From Planctomycetota bacterium (GTDB taxonomy: Bacteria; Planctomycetota; Phycisphaerae; Sedimentisphaerales; UBA12454), in the NCBI GenBank assembly GCA_018828825.1, contig JAHJUV010000116.1:1-29552 (forward strand): 29,552 nucleotides of DNA, written 5' to 3'. Under the pieces are notes generated by a model. It was not told where the DNA came from and searched no databases. It saw nothing but the letters and a program-made list of their open reading frames with translations. Of this stretch, positions 23,061 through 29,552 are shown piece after piece. Within the stretch, counting starts at the first letter, position 1, and every line of letters begins with the position of its first letter. The position numbers were made by a program, and so were the translations under genes.

Positions 23061-23202
23061 AATAGTAAATTATACCTCAAAACTTACCAGAATCAATCAT
23101 TTAATAAACGGTCTTATAAACGTAAATATCGTCCCCTTGTAACCTCCAGCCGGTATGGTTTAGGGGATAAAACGCTAAACGGTAGTCGCAAGACGAAATT
23201 TA

Positions 23203-23217
23203 TCCGCCTGTGGCGGA
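23203..23217. repeat. TCCGCC-TGT-GGCGGA hairpin
   Basis: Six-bp stem in the gap 23061-23251, which otherwise holds no gene. A longer member of the same family is at 26151-26171. The nearby words TAAACGG (23176) and CCGTTTAAC (23230) also recall those at 690-700 and 4402-4410. Confidence 0.5.
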
Positions 23218-23251
23218 CAAGCCTCGCAGCCGTTTAACATTTCCCCGGCGT

Positions 23252-23662
23252 CTATTTTTTCTTATACGCTTCTTTCGGGTCGTACACTTTTTCCGCTGCG
23301 AACTCGAGTTTCCCGCCGGCCTTTACTGCCCTGTAGAAGCACGATTGATAACCGACATGACACTGTCCGGCGTTGACTTCGACTTTCAAAATCAGGCAGT
23401 CCTGGTCGCAATCGACGAGTATTTGTTTTACCTTCTGAACGTGCCCGCTCTCTTCTCCTTTTTTCCACAGCTTTTTTCTGCTTCTGCTGAAGAACACGGC
23501 GTTGCCGCTCTGGATTGTCAGTTCCAGTGCCTTTTTATCCATATATGCGACCATCAGGATTTGGCCTGTTTTGCTGTCTTGCGAGATGGCCGTAATTAGG
23601 CCGTTTAAGTCGAATTTCGGCTCGAAATCGGTTCCGAGCTCTATTTTGTTATCTGTTGTCAA
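23252..23662 (-). CDS. hisI: Phosphoribosyl-AMP cyclohydrolase
   Basis: Third step of histidine biosynthesis: hydrolysis of phosphoribosyl-AMP to the ProFAR precursor. 136 aa, single domain without the HisE part. Family motifs are complete: MVAYMDKKALELTI, FFSRSRKKLWKKGEESGH, zinc and magnesium site DCDQDC, and GQCHVGYQSCFYR. It starts with TTG at 23662, supported by AAGGAG 8 nt upstream. No other his gene is in the window. Divergent from the membrane protein at 23755. Confidence 0.95.
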   Translation of the reverse strand: MTTDNKIELGTDFEPKFDLNGLITAISQDSKTGQILMVAYMDKKALELTIQSGNAVFFSRSRKKLWKKGEESGHVQKVKQILVDCDQDCLILKVEVNAGQCHVGYQSCFYRAVKAGGKLEFAAEKVYDPKEAYKKK

Positions 23663-23754
23663 TTTATAGCTCCTTTATATCTCGATTTATCTGCTTGCTG
23701 AACAAGTTTTTACCCGTTATTATGTTCAAAATCAACATTTTTAGGGAATAGTTT

Positions 23755-24801
23755 TTGACGCAAAAAAGCAAAAAAAACAACCATATTTCGCATCTTATAA
23801 GGATTGCCGTAGCTGTCGCGGCCCTTTATTTCGCCTTTAAAGGTGAAAGTTTCAGGAGTATTGCAAAGATTTTTTCCGGTTTGAGTATTAATATCTTCCT
23901 TGCCGCTATTGTTTTGAACATAATCGGCCAACTCGTTTTCGTCTTCCGCTGGCTCGTCCTCCTCCGTGCCCAGCACATCAAACTCGATTATCTCCCCGCC
24001 CTCAAGCTCCACTTTTTGGGCCTTTTTTATAATAATTGCTTGCCGGGTGCAATTGGCGGCGATGTGCTGCGGGCCTGGTACGTTACTAAGCATACCGAAA
24101 GGAAAATCGAGGCGGCACTGAGCGTCATAGTTGACCGCACAATAGGTTTTGCCTGCACAATAACGATGATATTTCTGGCATATTGGCTCATACCCGCCGG
24201 CGAAACAGAGGCAAAACTGCAATTCTCGGCCCAGTTCAACCCTGTCTCACTTGCAATAAAACTACTGCTTGGCATTCTCATTCTCGTTGTCCTGCTCGTG
24301 ATAGTTTTGATTATTATGTACAAAATAAGAAAGCTGCGTCCGATACTCCTGAAATACGCGTTCATCTTCGCAATCAAATGGAAGATATGGGTTGGCAGAA
24401 TTGTCACTGCTATCAAACTCTACTGCTCCAAACCGTTCACGTTGCTTGTTGCCATAATCCTGAGCTTTACCTGCCAGGCGATACCCGTCTTCGGCCTGTA
24501 TCTTGTCGGCAAAAATCTCGGCATCGAAGCGCATATCAAATACTACTATGTCTTTTTCCCGCTGTCGTGGGTCATCGGCGCAATCCCAATCAGCGTCGGC
24601 GGGGCAGGGGTTATGGAACTCGGCCTCAAAGGCCTGTTCGGCCAGGTCGCAAAAGTTACCGAAACTCAGGGCTTGATATTGGCACTGACACAAAGATTTA
24701 CCTGGCTTTTAACATCAATCCCCGGCGTTATAATCCACCTGACCGGCAAACATCTGCCGGATAAAAAAGAAATCGAAGCGGGAATAAAAACGCCTATTTA
24801 A
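23755..24801 (+). CDS. Lysylphosphatidylglycerol synthase TM / YbhN-like membrane protein (UPF0104)
   Basis: Integral membrane protein of 348 aa with about eight hydrophobic segments, matching the LPG_synthase_TM (UPF0104, YbhN) fold. Typical pieces are LHFLGLFYNNCLPGAIGGDVLRAWYVTK, VIVDRTIGFACT near the middle, and FPLSWVIGAIPISVGGAGVMELGLKGLF. No aminoacyl-transfer domain follows, so it is not a full MprF; proteins of this type are thought to act in lipid or glycolipid transfer across membranes. The start is TTG 23755 (MTQKSKKNN) with AGGGA upstream; no ATG is close. Single gene; divergent from hisI. Confidence 0.85.
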   Translation: MTQKSKKNNHISHLIRIAVAVAALYFAFKGESFRSIAKIFSGLSINIFLAAIVLNIIGQLVFVFRWLVLLRAQHIKLDYLPALKLHFLGLFYNNCLPGAIGGDVLRAWYVTKHTERKIEAALSVIVDRTIGFACTITMIFLAYWLIPAGETEAKLQFSAQFNPVSLAIKLLLGILILVVLLVIVLIIMYKIRKLRPILLKYAFIFAIKWKIWVGRIVTAIKLYCSKPFTLLVAIILSFTCQAIPVFGLYLVGKNLGIEAHIKYYYVFFPLSWVIGAIPISVGGAGVMELGLKGLFGQVAKVTETQGLILALTQRFTWLLTSIPGVIIHLTGKHLPDKKEIEAGIKTPI

Positions 24802-24889
24802 TCCTCCCGAAATTCATAAAAACCCAATCTGATGGCTTAATGTTTACTACAGAGCAAATTTAATTTTAACTTTCTATTATCCGCTGTTT

Positions 24890-24900
24890 TTTGGTAAAAT
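24890..24900 (+). promoter_or_regulatory. Candidate extended -10 promoter of the DHS-like gene
   Basis: TTTGGTAAAAT with TAAAAT at 24895-24900, 44 nt before the ATG, matches the TGnTAAAAT form seen before murE. The -35 region (TTTCTA around 24871) is weak. Confidence 0.4.
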
Positions 24901-24944
24901 CTGTAGAAAATATTTTAAGGAATTTTTTAACAGGAACAAAAGAA

Positions 24945-26126
24945 ATGAAACACGATAAACCGAATTGCCCCAGCAAGGCGAAATACCTCGCTGGCAAACG
25001 AATCCTCCCGACACCGATTTCCAAAGACACCGACATTGTCAGTCTCGTCGATAATATGGATGCCTATAATGGCGGAAGATTAAGGGCTGCCTGCCACCTG
25101 CTCCGCGACAGATATTCCAAGGAAGATGTTACCATAGGCCTCAGCATCGCAGGAGCCTTAACGCCCGCTGGTCTGGGATTATCGACGATTATCCCACTGA
25201 TGAACCACGGCTTTGTCGATTGGCTCTCGGCGACAGGCGCCAATATGTACCACGACCTCCATTACGCCTTCAACCTGCCTATGTTCCGCGGCAGCCATAA
25301 TGTCGATGATGCCGACCTGAGGGCAAAAGGCGTAACAAGAATTTACGACATCCTCTTCGATTATGAAGATGTGCTTATGGAAACCGACAGGATATTGAGA
25401 GAAATCCTCATAAGACCTGAATTCCAGAAAGAGATGGGCACCCGTGAATTTTATCATCACCTCGGCAAAATCCTCGATGAATACGAAAAGAAAAACAATC
25501 TCGGCCAGGTAAGCGTTCTTGCCGCTGCTTACAGGAACGGCATTCCCGTCTTTACCTCCTCGCCCGGCGATTCGACTATCGGTATGAACATCGCGGGTGT
25601 TGAGCTTCTGGCCGAGGCAAAGGGACTGAAGGACAAATTCAAGCTGAAAATCAATTCGAGCATCGACGTCAACGATTCGACCGCAATCGTCTTAAACGCC
25701 AAGAGATACGAAAAGGGCAAAACCGGCGTAATTCTAATCGGCGGGGGGAGCCCGAAGAATTTTATGCTCCAAACCGAGCCGCAGATTCAGGAAGTTCTTA
25801 TGATTCCCGAAGCCGGCCAGGATTACGATATCAACATAACCGATGCAAGACCTGATACCGGCGGACTTTCCGGCGCGCCGCCATCAGAAGCGGCGAGCTG
25901 GGGCAAAATCGACCCGACAAAATTAGATGAAACCGTAACCGCATACCTCGACGTTACAGCGGCGTTTCCAATTATGGTAGCATATACAATACAGTCCACT
26001 AAACCCAAAAAACTAAAGAGATTATACGACAGAGGCGATGAACTGCGCCAAAAACTTATAGAGTCGTATCTCGAAAATAATAAAGAAGTAGAAAAACTTA
26101 AAAATTTAATTAAGAAACTTTCGTGA
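24945..26126 (+). CDS. Deoxyhypusine synthase-family protein (probable polyamine synthase)
   Basis: 393-aa member of the NAD-dependent deoxyhypusine synthase (DHS) family. Family features: NGGRLRAACHLL, NAD-site VTIGLSIAGALTPAGL, DWLSATGANMYHDLHY, and SEAASWGKID with K321 at the place of the aminobutyl-accepting lysine of eukaryotic DHS. Bacteria lack eIF5A, the protein substrate of true DHS, so the acceptor here is probably a small amine, giving homospermidine or a similar polyamine. An ornithine-decarboxylase-like gene 2.2 kb downstream would supply putrescine and supports this. I start at ATG 24945 with AGGA 9 nt upstream. Complete. Confidence 0.9.
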   Translation: MKHDKPNCPSKAKYLAGKRILPTPISKDTDIVSLVDNMDAYNGGRLRAACHLLRDRYSKEDVTIGLSIAGALTPAGLGLSTIIPLMNHGFVDWLSATGANMYHDLHYAFNLPMFRGSHNVDDADLRAKGVTRIYDILFDYEDVLMETDRILREILIRPEFQKEMGTREFYHHLGKILDEYEKKNNLGQVSVLAAAYRNGIPVFTSSPGDSTIGMNIAGVELLAEAKGLKDKFKLKINSSIDVNDSTAIVLNAKRYEKGKTGVILIGGGSPKNFMLQTEPQIQEVLMIPEAGQDYDINITDARPDTGGLSGAPPSEAASWGKIDPTKLDETVTAYLDVTAAFPIMVAYTIQSTKPKKLKRLYDRGDELRQKLIESYLENNKEVEKLKNLIKKLS

Positions 26127-26150
26127 GTATTGAAAAACGAATCTGCCTTC

Positions 26151-26171
26151 GTCCGCCGGACTATGGCGGAC
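26151..26171. repeat. GTCCGCC-7nt-GGCGGAC hairpin
   Basis: Seven-bp stem (26151-26157 with 26165-26171) just after the DHS-like gene. Related to the hairpin at 23203-23217. It could end the DHS transcript, but no T-run follows. Confidence 0.55.
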
Positions 26172-26250
26172 AGGGATTGGAGACTTGCGGAATCTTCTTG
26201 TCAAGGTCGGCAATCTGTCTTATAATCACGGCATTATCAGAGAGATAAAT

Positions 26251-26562
26251 ATGGTAGATTTCAAAGACATTCAGGCTTTAGCCGACAGCATCGCAGAGCA
26301 ATTTAATCCTGAACGGATAATCTTATTCGGCTCTTATGCAGCCGGTACGGCCAGTCCCGATTCCGATGTGGATTTGCTTGTCGTTTTGCCGTTTGAAGGC
26401 AAAACATGGAAAATGGCTTCGAAAATTCGCAGTCGCACCCGTCCATCTTTTCCGATGGATTTGCTTGTACGAACGCCACAGCAGCTTCGTCAAAGACTGA
26501 TAATGAATGATGTTTTTCTGCGGGATATTACGCAGAAAGGAAAGATGCTTTATGAAGCCTGA
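26251..26562 (+). CDS. Minimal nucleotidyltransferase (MNT)
   Basis: 103-aa nucleotidyltransferase-fold protein starting at ATG 26251 (MVDFKDIQ). Catalytic signature G27-S28-x10-D39-x-D41 in FGSYAAGTASPDSDVDLLVV is intact. Its 3' end overlaps by 11 nt the start of a HEPN-like frame that stops after 34 codons, so this MNT seems to have lost its partner. The weak GAGAG site is the only SD candidate. It belongs to an accessory patch between the DHS-like and decarboxylase genes. Confidence 0.8.
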   Translation: MVDFKDIQALADSIAEQFNPERIILFGSYAAGTASPDSDVDLLVVLPFEGKTWKMASKIRSRTRPSFPMDLLVRTPQQLRQRLIMNDVFLRDITQKGKMLYEA

Positions 26563-26656
26563 AACTGCCGAATGGATAGAAAAAGCAGAAGGTGATTTTC
26601 GTACCGCTCGGCAAGTCCGCCAGATAGTTCGCACAGCTTTAAAGGTCGAAAAGTAA
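26552..26656 (+). pseudogene. Truncated HEPN-domain gene, partner of the MNT gene
   Basis: ATG 26552 opens a 34-codon frame, MKPETAEWIEKAEGDFRTAR then QVRQIVRTALKVEK and stop. The first 20 residues are the classic N-terminus of HEPN proteins paired with MNT genes (usually 120-140 aa). The rest of the domain, including its catalytic R-x4-6-H region, is missing, and no continuation appears in other frames before 26742. An internal deletion is likely. Confidence 0.7.
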
Positions 26657-26741
26657 ATAAAGAAACTATAAATATGGAGAATTGAGGAGTAAAAAGTGTG
26701 GTAGATTATTATGTTGAGTAGTAAAAAAAAGGAGGTTTTAA

Positions 26742-27155
26742 ATGTCTAAAAATGAACGAATGAAGGCTTCGGATGTATTTCGAGGGACAACTCCTTTTTT
26801 TGGAACAAAGGCCGGGTTTGATACGGTTTTCCCTGAGATAGAGGAGATTGAAGTAACTGTACAAGAAACTGGATATGGTGTCATAGGTGATGGTATACGA
26901 GTATATAGAAAAAATCAATTTGGTGAATATATAGATTGTAGTAATCGGCGATGTTATAATGGTGGATTTCGAATTGGCTCAATAATTCGTGATATGGTTA
27001 GGGACAAGACTATCGAGTTTAACACGTCCCTTGACTGCAAAGGTTATGAAGGTTCACCTAAAGGTAGAAAGAAATATGACAGTTGCGACAACACCTTTAC
27101 CGTTCATGTCAAAATAAACTATAAGGAAAGTCTAAACGAAAATAAAACACCTTGA
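26742..27155 (+). CDS. Unknown 137-aa protein
   Basis: Not recognised. ATG with a strong AAGGAGG 9 nt upstream, so translation is likely. The product is soluble and charged, without a signal peptide or membrane segment. It has cysteines in CSNRRC, LDCKG and DSCDN, and ends in a strand-like segment TFTVHVKINYKE, suggesting a small beta-rich fold. More AT-rich than the flanking DHS and decarboxylase genes. It lies in an accessory patch with an MNT remnant and a zinc-ribbon-like gene, about 50 nt ahead of the latter, and may share its transcript. Confidence 0.6.
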   Translation: MSKNERMKASDVFRGTTPFFGTKAGFDTVFPEIEEIEVTVQETGYGVIGDGIRVYRKNQFGEYIDCSNRRCYNGGFRIGSIIRDMVRDKTIEFNTSLDCKGYEGSPKGRKKYDSCDNTFTVHVKINYKESLNENKTP

Positions 27156-27204
27156 TTTAATTTGACTTGTAGTTTTAAATAGTAATCTGATAAGGAGATT
27201 TGTT

Positions 27205-27417
27205 ATGGCTGGTAAATGTCCGTATTGTGATAACGTGGTTTCCAGTGTTAGGATTGAGTTGGTGAATTCAATCGAACCATCAGGTAAAAGTTGGAAATCC
27301 GCATTATTTTCCTGTCCCATTTGCATGAAAGTATTAAACGTTAGCTTTGATGCTACATCACATTCCAAACACATAATTGATCAGGTTACAAAAAACATCA
27401 CGGACCTAATTCCATAG
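27205..27417 (+). CDS. Small zinc-ribbon-like protein
   Basis: 70 aa with AAGGAG 6 nt before the ATG. Two CxxC knuckles (CPYC near residue 5 and CPIC near 37), separated by about 28 residues, suggest one bound zinc. The tail is helical (SKHIIDQVTKNITDLIP). It may bind nucleic acid or a partner protein; function unknown. AT-rich like its neighbours. Confidence 0.6.
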   Translation: MAGKCPYCDNVVSSVRIELVNSIEPSGKSWKSALFSCPICMKVLNVSFDATSHSKHIIDQVTKNITDLIP

Positions 27418-27506
27418 AACATTCGGCTTGAGAGGTACGTCCGATTGATTGAGCAACGAAATATTATGTTGCAAGATTGTTGATATAAGCATAATGGCAG
27501 GATAAC

Positions 27507-27528
27507 CCCGCACCAGATTAGGTGCGGG
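27507..27528. repeat. CCCGCACC-6nt-GGTGCGGG hairpin
   Basis: Perfect 8-bp stem, loop AGATTA. The stem sequence equals the core of the inverted repeat arms flanking the murE-murF spacer, and GGTGCGGGATGA (27521-27532) is shared with 15113-15124. It is followed directly by an ATG, as in murF. Confidence 0.75.
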
Positions 27529-27591
27529 ATGAGATTGGTAGAAATTGTGATGGGTATTGTTATGTTAGACCACAAAATTTTAGTGAGATAA
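27529..27591 (+). CDS. Possible 20-codon upstream ORF
   Basis: ATG at 27529, directly after the GGTGCGGG hairpin arm, opens MRLVEIVMGIVMLDHKILVR and ends at TAA 27589-27591, abutting the ATG of the next gene (27592). The AGGTG in the hairpin arm could be its SD. Such a head-to-tail stop/start would couple translation of the next gene, which itself has a poor SD. Coding status is unproven. Confidence 0.3.
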   Translation: MRLVEIVMGIVMLDHKILVR

Positions 27592-28200
27592 ATGGTGACA
27601 GATATCAATGGTATTTTAAGTAAATGTGAAGCTGTTCAAAATCGTATCGGGCAAATGCTATCTGAAAAGGAGCATGCTTCTGAATACAAAAAAAACCTTT
27701 TAGCTGCATATACAGATATTGCATTAGAACACCACGCATCGATATGTCTTTTGGTGAACCGAAAGCTTTATGGTTCTTCCTTTGCATTAGTTCGACCACT
27801 TTTTGAGATATTTTATCGTGCTCATTGGGTTTGTGGCTGTGCTACCGGAGAGCAGATTCAGAAAATATGTAACAATGATAATTTCAAATTTCCTAAAATG
27901 AGTGATATGGTAAAAAGTTTAGATGTGATATATGCTAGTGGTGATACGTTTTTCTCGGATATTAAGGATAATTCTTGGTCATCGTTATGTAGTTATACTC
28001 ATACAGGACTGCTTTCAATAGGTCGACGTTTTACAGGCAATACAATTAGCCCGAATTATAGAGATGGTGAAATACTTGAAGTTCTAAATTCTATCAACGT
28101 GATTATCTTGTTGGTGGCTAGGCTTTTCTTTCTCGTAACAAATCAAACCTCAGAGGTTGAAGAGATAGAAAAAATATTAGTGGAGTTGCGACAAGTTTAA
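27592..28200 (+). CDS. Unknown 202-aa protein, DUF5677/DUF6988-like
   Basis: Mostly helical protein. The core AYTDIALEHHASICLLVNRKL followed by GSSFALVRPLFEIFYRAHWVCGCA and later SLCSYTHTGLLSIGRRFTGN resembles a family of uncharacterised helical proteins (DUF5677/DUF6988 type) often found in accessory and defence-rich regions. No membrane anchor is predicted with confidence; a hydrophobic helix NVIILLVARLFFLVT lies near the C-terminus. The ATG (27592) abuts the stop of a possible 20-codon ORF. Function unknown. AT-rich compared with the decarboxylase gene that follows. Confidence 0.65.
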   Translation: MVTDINGILSKCEAVQNRIGQMLSEKEHASEYKKNLLAAYTDIALEHHASICLLVNRKLYGSSFALVRPLFEIFYRAHWVCGCATGEQIQKICNNDNFKFPKMSDMVKSLDVIYASGDTFFSDIKDNSWSSLCSYTHTGLLSIGRRFTGNTISPNYRDGEILEVLNSINVIILLVARLFFLVTNQTSEVEEIEKILVELRQV

Positions 28201-28278
28201 CAGTGGTTCAAGTTGGGTGGCTTAAAGTTCAAATGACAATTCCCTTGATTAAAATAACCTTAGAGATTATTCTTAACG

Positions 28279-28320
28279 ACACTGACGGACACGGACGGAA
28301 ACACTGATAACCACAGACTG
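28279..28320. repeat. Degenerate GACGGACACGGACGG-type repeat
   Basis: CACTGACGGACACGGACGG followed by AAACACTGATAACCACAGACTG, just before the decarboxylase gene. It contains imperfect copies of GACGGA and CACTGA. This kind of sequence occurs between genes in many environmental bacteria. No promoter was fixed here. Confidence 0.35.
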
Positions 28321-28331
28321 AAAAGAAAGTT

Positions 28332-29465
28332 ATGAAAGAAGAACTAATAAAATTAGCGAGTGAACACGGGACGCCGTTGTTTATAATCGACCACGCGAAG
28401 ATCCGGGAGAATTTCCGGATTTTTAAGAAAAATCTGCCGAATGTTCAGGCTTATTACGCAGTCAAAGCAAACTCCAATCAGGAAATTATCAAGACCCTAT
28501 TCGGCGCAGGGGCGAGTTTCGATGTCGCTTCCTATAATGAGTTCATACAGATTTACGAGCAGATAAAAAGCTTCAAAAAGGCGGAAAAAGACTTTTTTAT
28601 CTGGGACAAAATCATCTTCTCCAACACAATCAAGGACAGGCCGACTTTAAAGAAGATAAAAAAGTACAAGCCGCTCGTTACATACGACAACGCAGAGGAA
28701 GTGGACAAGATAAAGGAAAATTGCGAAACGGCGGGACTGGTTTTGCGTCTGAAGGTGCCCGATACGGGGTCGCAGGTGGAGTTGAGCTCGAAATTCGGGG
28801 CCGAGCCGGCAGATGCGGCCGGCCTGATAAAAAAGGTGTTCGATTGCGGTCTTGCCGTCGAAGGTTTGAGCTTTCACGTGGGAAGCCAGTGCACGAATTT
28901 CGATAATTACGCCGGCGCGCTGCAGATAACGTCTGAGATTTTCAACGAAGCGAGAAAGAAAGGCTACGAACTTAAAATTGTCGATATCGGGGGCGGGTTT
29001 CCCGCGGCTTATGATTCGGCAGTGCCGCGGTTCGAACAGCTTGCGGAGGTTATAGAGTCTGAAATCGCAAGGCTGTTTCCCGATGATATAGAAATCATAG
29101 CCGAGCCGGGCAGGTTTATGGTGGCTACGGCGGCGACGCTCGTTTCGGAGATAATCGGCAAGGCGACGCGAAACGGAAAAATCTTCTATCATATTAACGA
29201 CGGCGTTTATCATACGTTTTCAGGGATTGTTTACGACCATTGGATTCCGAATTTCCATCCGTTCAGGAGCGGCAAACAGCAAGTTTGCGCGGTTGTCGGG
29301 CCGACGTGCGACAGTTTCGATAAGATTTCGCTGTCGGAGCAATTGCCGGCGAATCTCAGGCTCGGCGATTTGCTTTATACCGTGAATATCGGGGCATACA
29401 GTATCGCTTCTTCGACGAAATTTAATGGGTTCGAAGGAGCGAAGGTTTTACATGTAAATAATTAA
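28332..29465 (+). CDS. Ornithine/lysine decarboxylase-like PLP enzyme (fold III)
   Basis: 377-aa alanine-racemase-fold decarboxylase. PLP lysine K45 in YYAVKANSN; FHVGSQC; phosphate-binding DIGGGFP; EPGRFMV; then NDGVYHTFSGIVYDH and GPTCDSFD with catalytic cysteine C326. The last two are in the style of eukaryotic-type ornithine decarboxylase (NDGVYGSF, GPTCDGLD) more than diaminopimelate decarboxylase. Expected product is putrescine (or cadaverine). With the DHS-family gene upstream it probably forms a polyamine pathway to homospermidine or a related triamine. Complete; the ATG follows GAAAG. Codon use is richer in G/C than in the accessory genes just upstream. Confidence 0.9.
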   Translation: MKEELIKLASEHGTPLFIIDHAKIRENFRIFKKNLPNVQAYYAVKANSNQEIIKTLFGAGASFDVASYNEFIQIYEQIKSFKKAEKDFFIWDKIIFSNTIKDRPTLKKIKKYKPLVTYDNAEEVDKIKENCETAGLVLRLKVPDTGSQVELSSKFGAEPADAAGLIKKVFDCGLAVEGLSFHVGSQCTNFDNYAGALQITSEIFNEARKKGYELKIVDIGGGFPAAYDSAVPRFEQLAEVIESEIARLFPDDIEIIAEPGRFMVATAATLVSEIIGKATRNGKIFYHINDGVYHTFSGIVYDHWIPNFHPFRSGKQQVCAVVGPTCDSFDKISLSEQLPANLRLGDLLYTVNIGAYSIASSTKFNGFEGAKVLHVNN

Positions 29466-29480
29466 GCGTTTGGGCATTTA

Positions 29481-29511
29481 CCACGAAGAATCGAAGATGC
29501 ACGAAGAAATT
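29481..29511. repeat. CCACGAAGAA...CACGAAGAAAT intergenic repeat piece
   Basis: Two imperfect copies of CACGAAGAA (29482-29490 and 29500-29508) after the decarboxylase gene. Related in sequence to the arm at 16481-16506 between murF and mraY. Confidence 0.45.
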
Positions 29512-29517
29512 TAGCCA

Positions 29518-29533
29518 TCCCGATGAGTCGGGA
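29518..29533. repeat. Short hairpin TCCCGA-TGAG-TCGGGA
   Basis: Third copy of the TCCCGA/TCGGGA hairpin family at the right edge of the window, followed by TTCCGCTACGCTTC. Confidence 0.6.
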
Positions 29534-29552
29534 CTTCCGCTACGCTTCAGCA

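Overview
The window reads as a chromosomal piece of a Gram-negative-type bacterium of moderate GC, most likely from the planctomycete class Phycisphaerae (Sedimentisphaerales-like) or a close relative. That assignment is an inference from gene style, from frequent TTG/GTG starts and from the many short hairpin repeats between genes. No rRNA or other marker is present to prove it. MurE carries the DNPR motif of meso-diaminopimelate-adding enzymes, so a normal peptidoglycan is made. The first ~100 bases look foreign and suggest that the window starts at a chimeric contig edge.

Layout. 1-2.5 kb (minus): gspF (cut off) and gspE of a type II secretion / type IV pilus machine. 2.75-4.4 kb (plus): response regulator and overlapping PAS histidine kinase. 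4.5-4.9 kb: ferritin-like protein, followed by a hairpin-rich gap. 5.3-13.3 kb (minus): APC amino-acid permease, exported hydrolase-PCMT fusion, Aas-like acyltransferase/acyl-ACP synthetase with its LplT-like flippase, and a DUF2784 membrane protein. This block is bracketed by an intact tRNA-Ser(GCU) gene and a 19-bp copy of that tRNA's 3' end, the classic footprint of an integrated island, although no integrase is visible. 13.5-17.7 kb (plus): murE, murF, mraY. 17.7-20.2 kb (minus): a probable undescribed RiPP cluster with a 46-residue precursor peptide, a PqqD-like recognition protein, a radical SAM enzyme and a UbiA-type prenyltransferase. 20.3-21.6 kb: enolase. 21.8-23.1 kb: a small membrane protein and an intact HEPN/MNT pair. 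23.2-24.8 kb: hisI and a divergent LPG-synthase-TM/YbhN-like membrane protein. 24.9-29.5 kb (plus): a deoxyhypusine-synthase-family enzyme and an ornithine-decarboxylase-like enzyme, probably one polyamine pathway, now separated by an accessory patch (MNT gene with a broken HEPN partner and three small unknown genes).

Themes. The strongest novelty candidate is the RiPP cluster: the precursor is too short for normal gene callers, and pairing a peptide-modifying radical SAM with an integral-membrane prenyltransferase suggests a lipidated peptide or a peptide-derived quinone-like cofactor. A second theme is intergenic architecture. The gspE-gspF and murE-murF spacers are each bounded by perfect inverted repeats that start at the upstream stop codon and end at the downstream start codon, with the ribosome-binding site in one arm. 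Several families of short hairpins (TCCCGA/TCGGGA, CCCGCACC/GGTGCGGG, TCCGCC/GGCGGA, CACGAAG-type) recur between genes.
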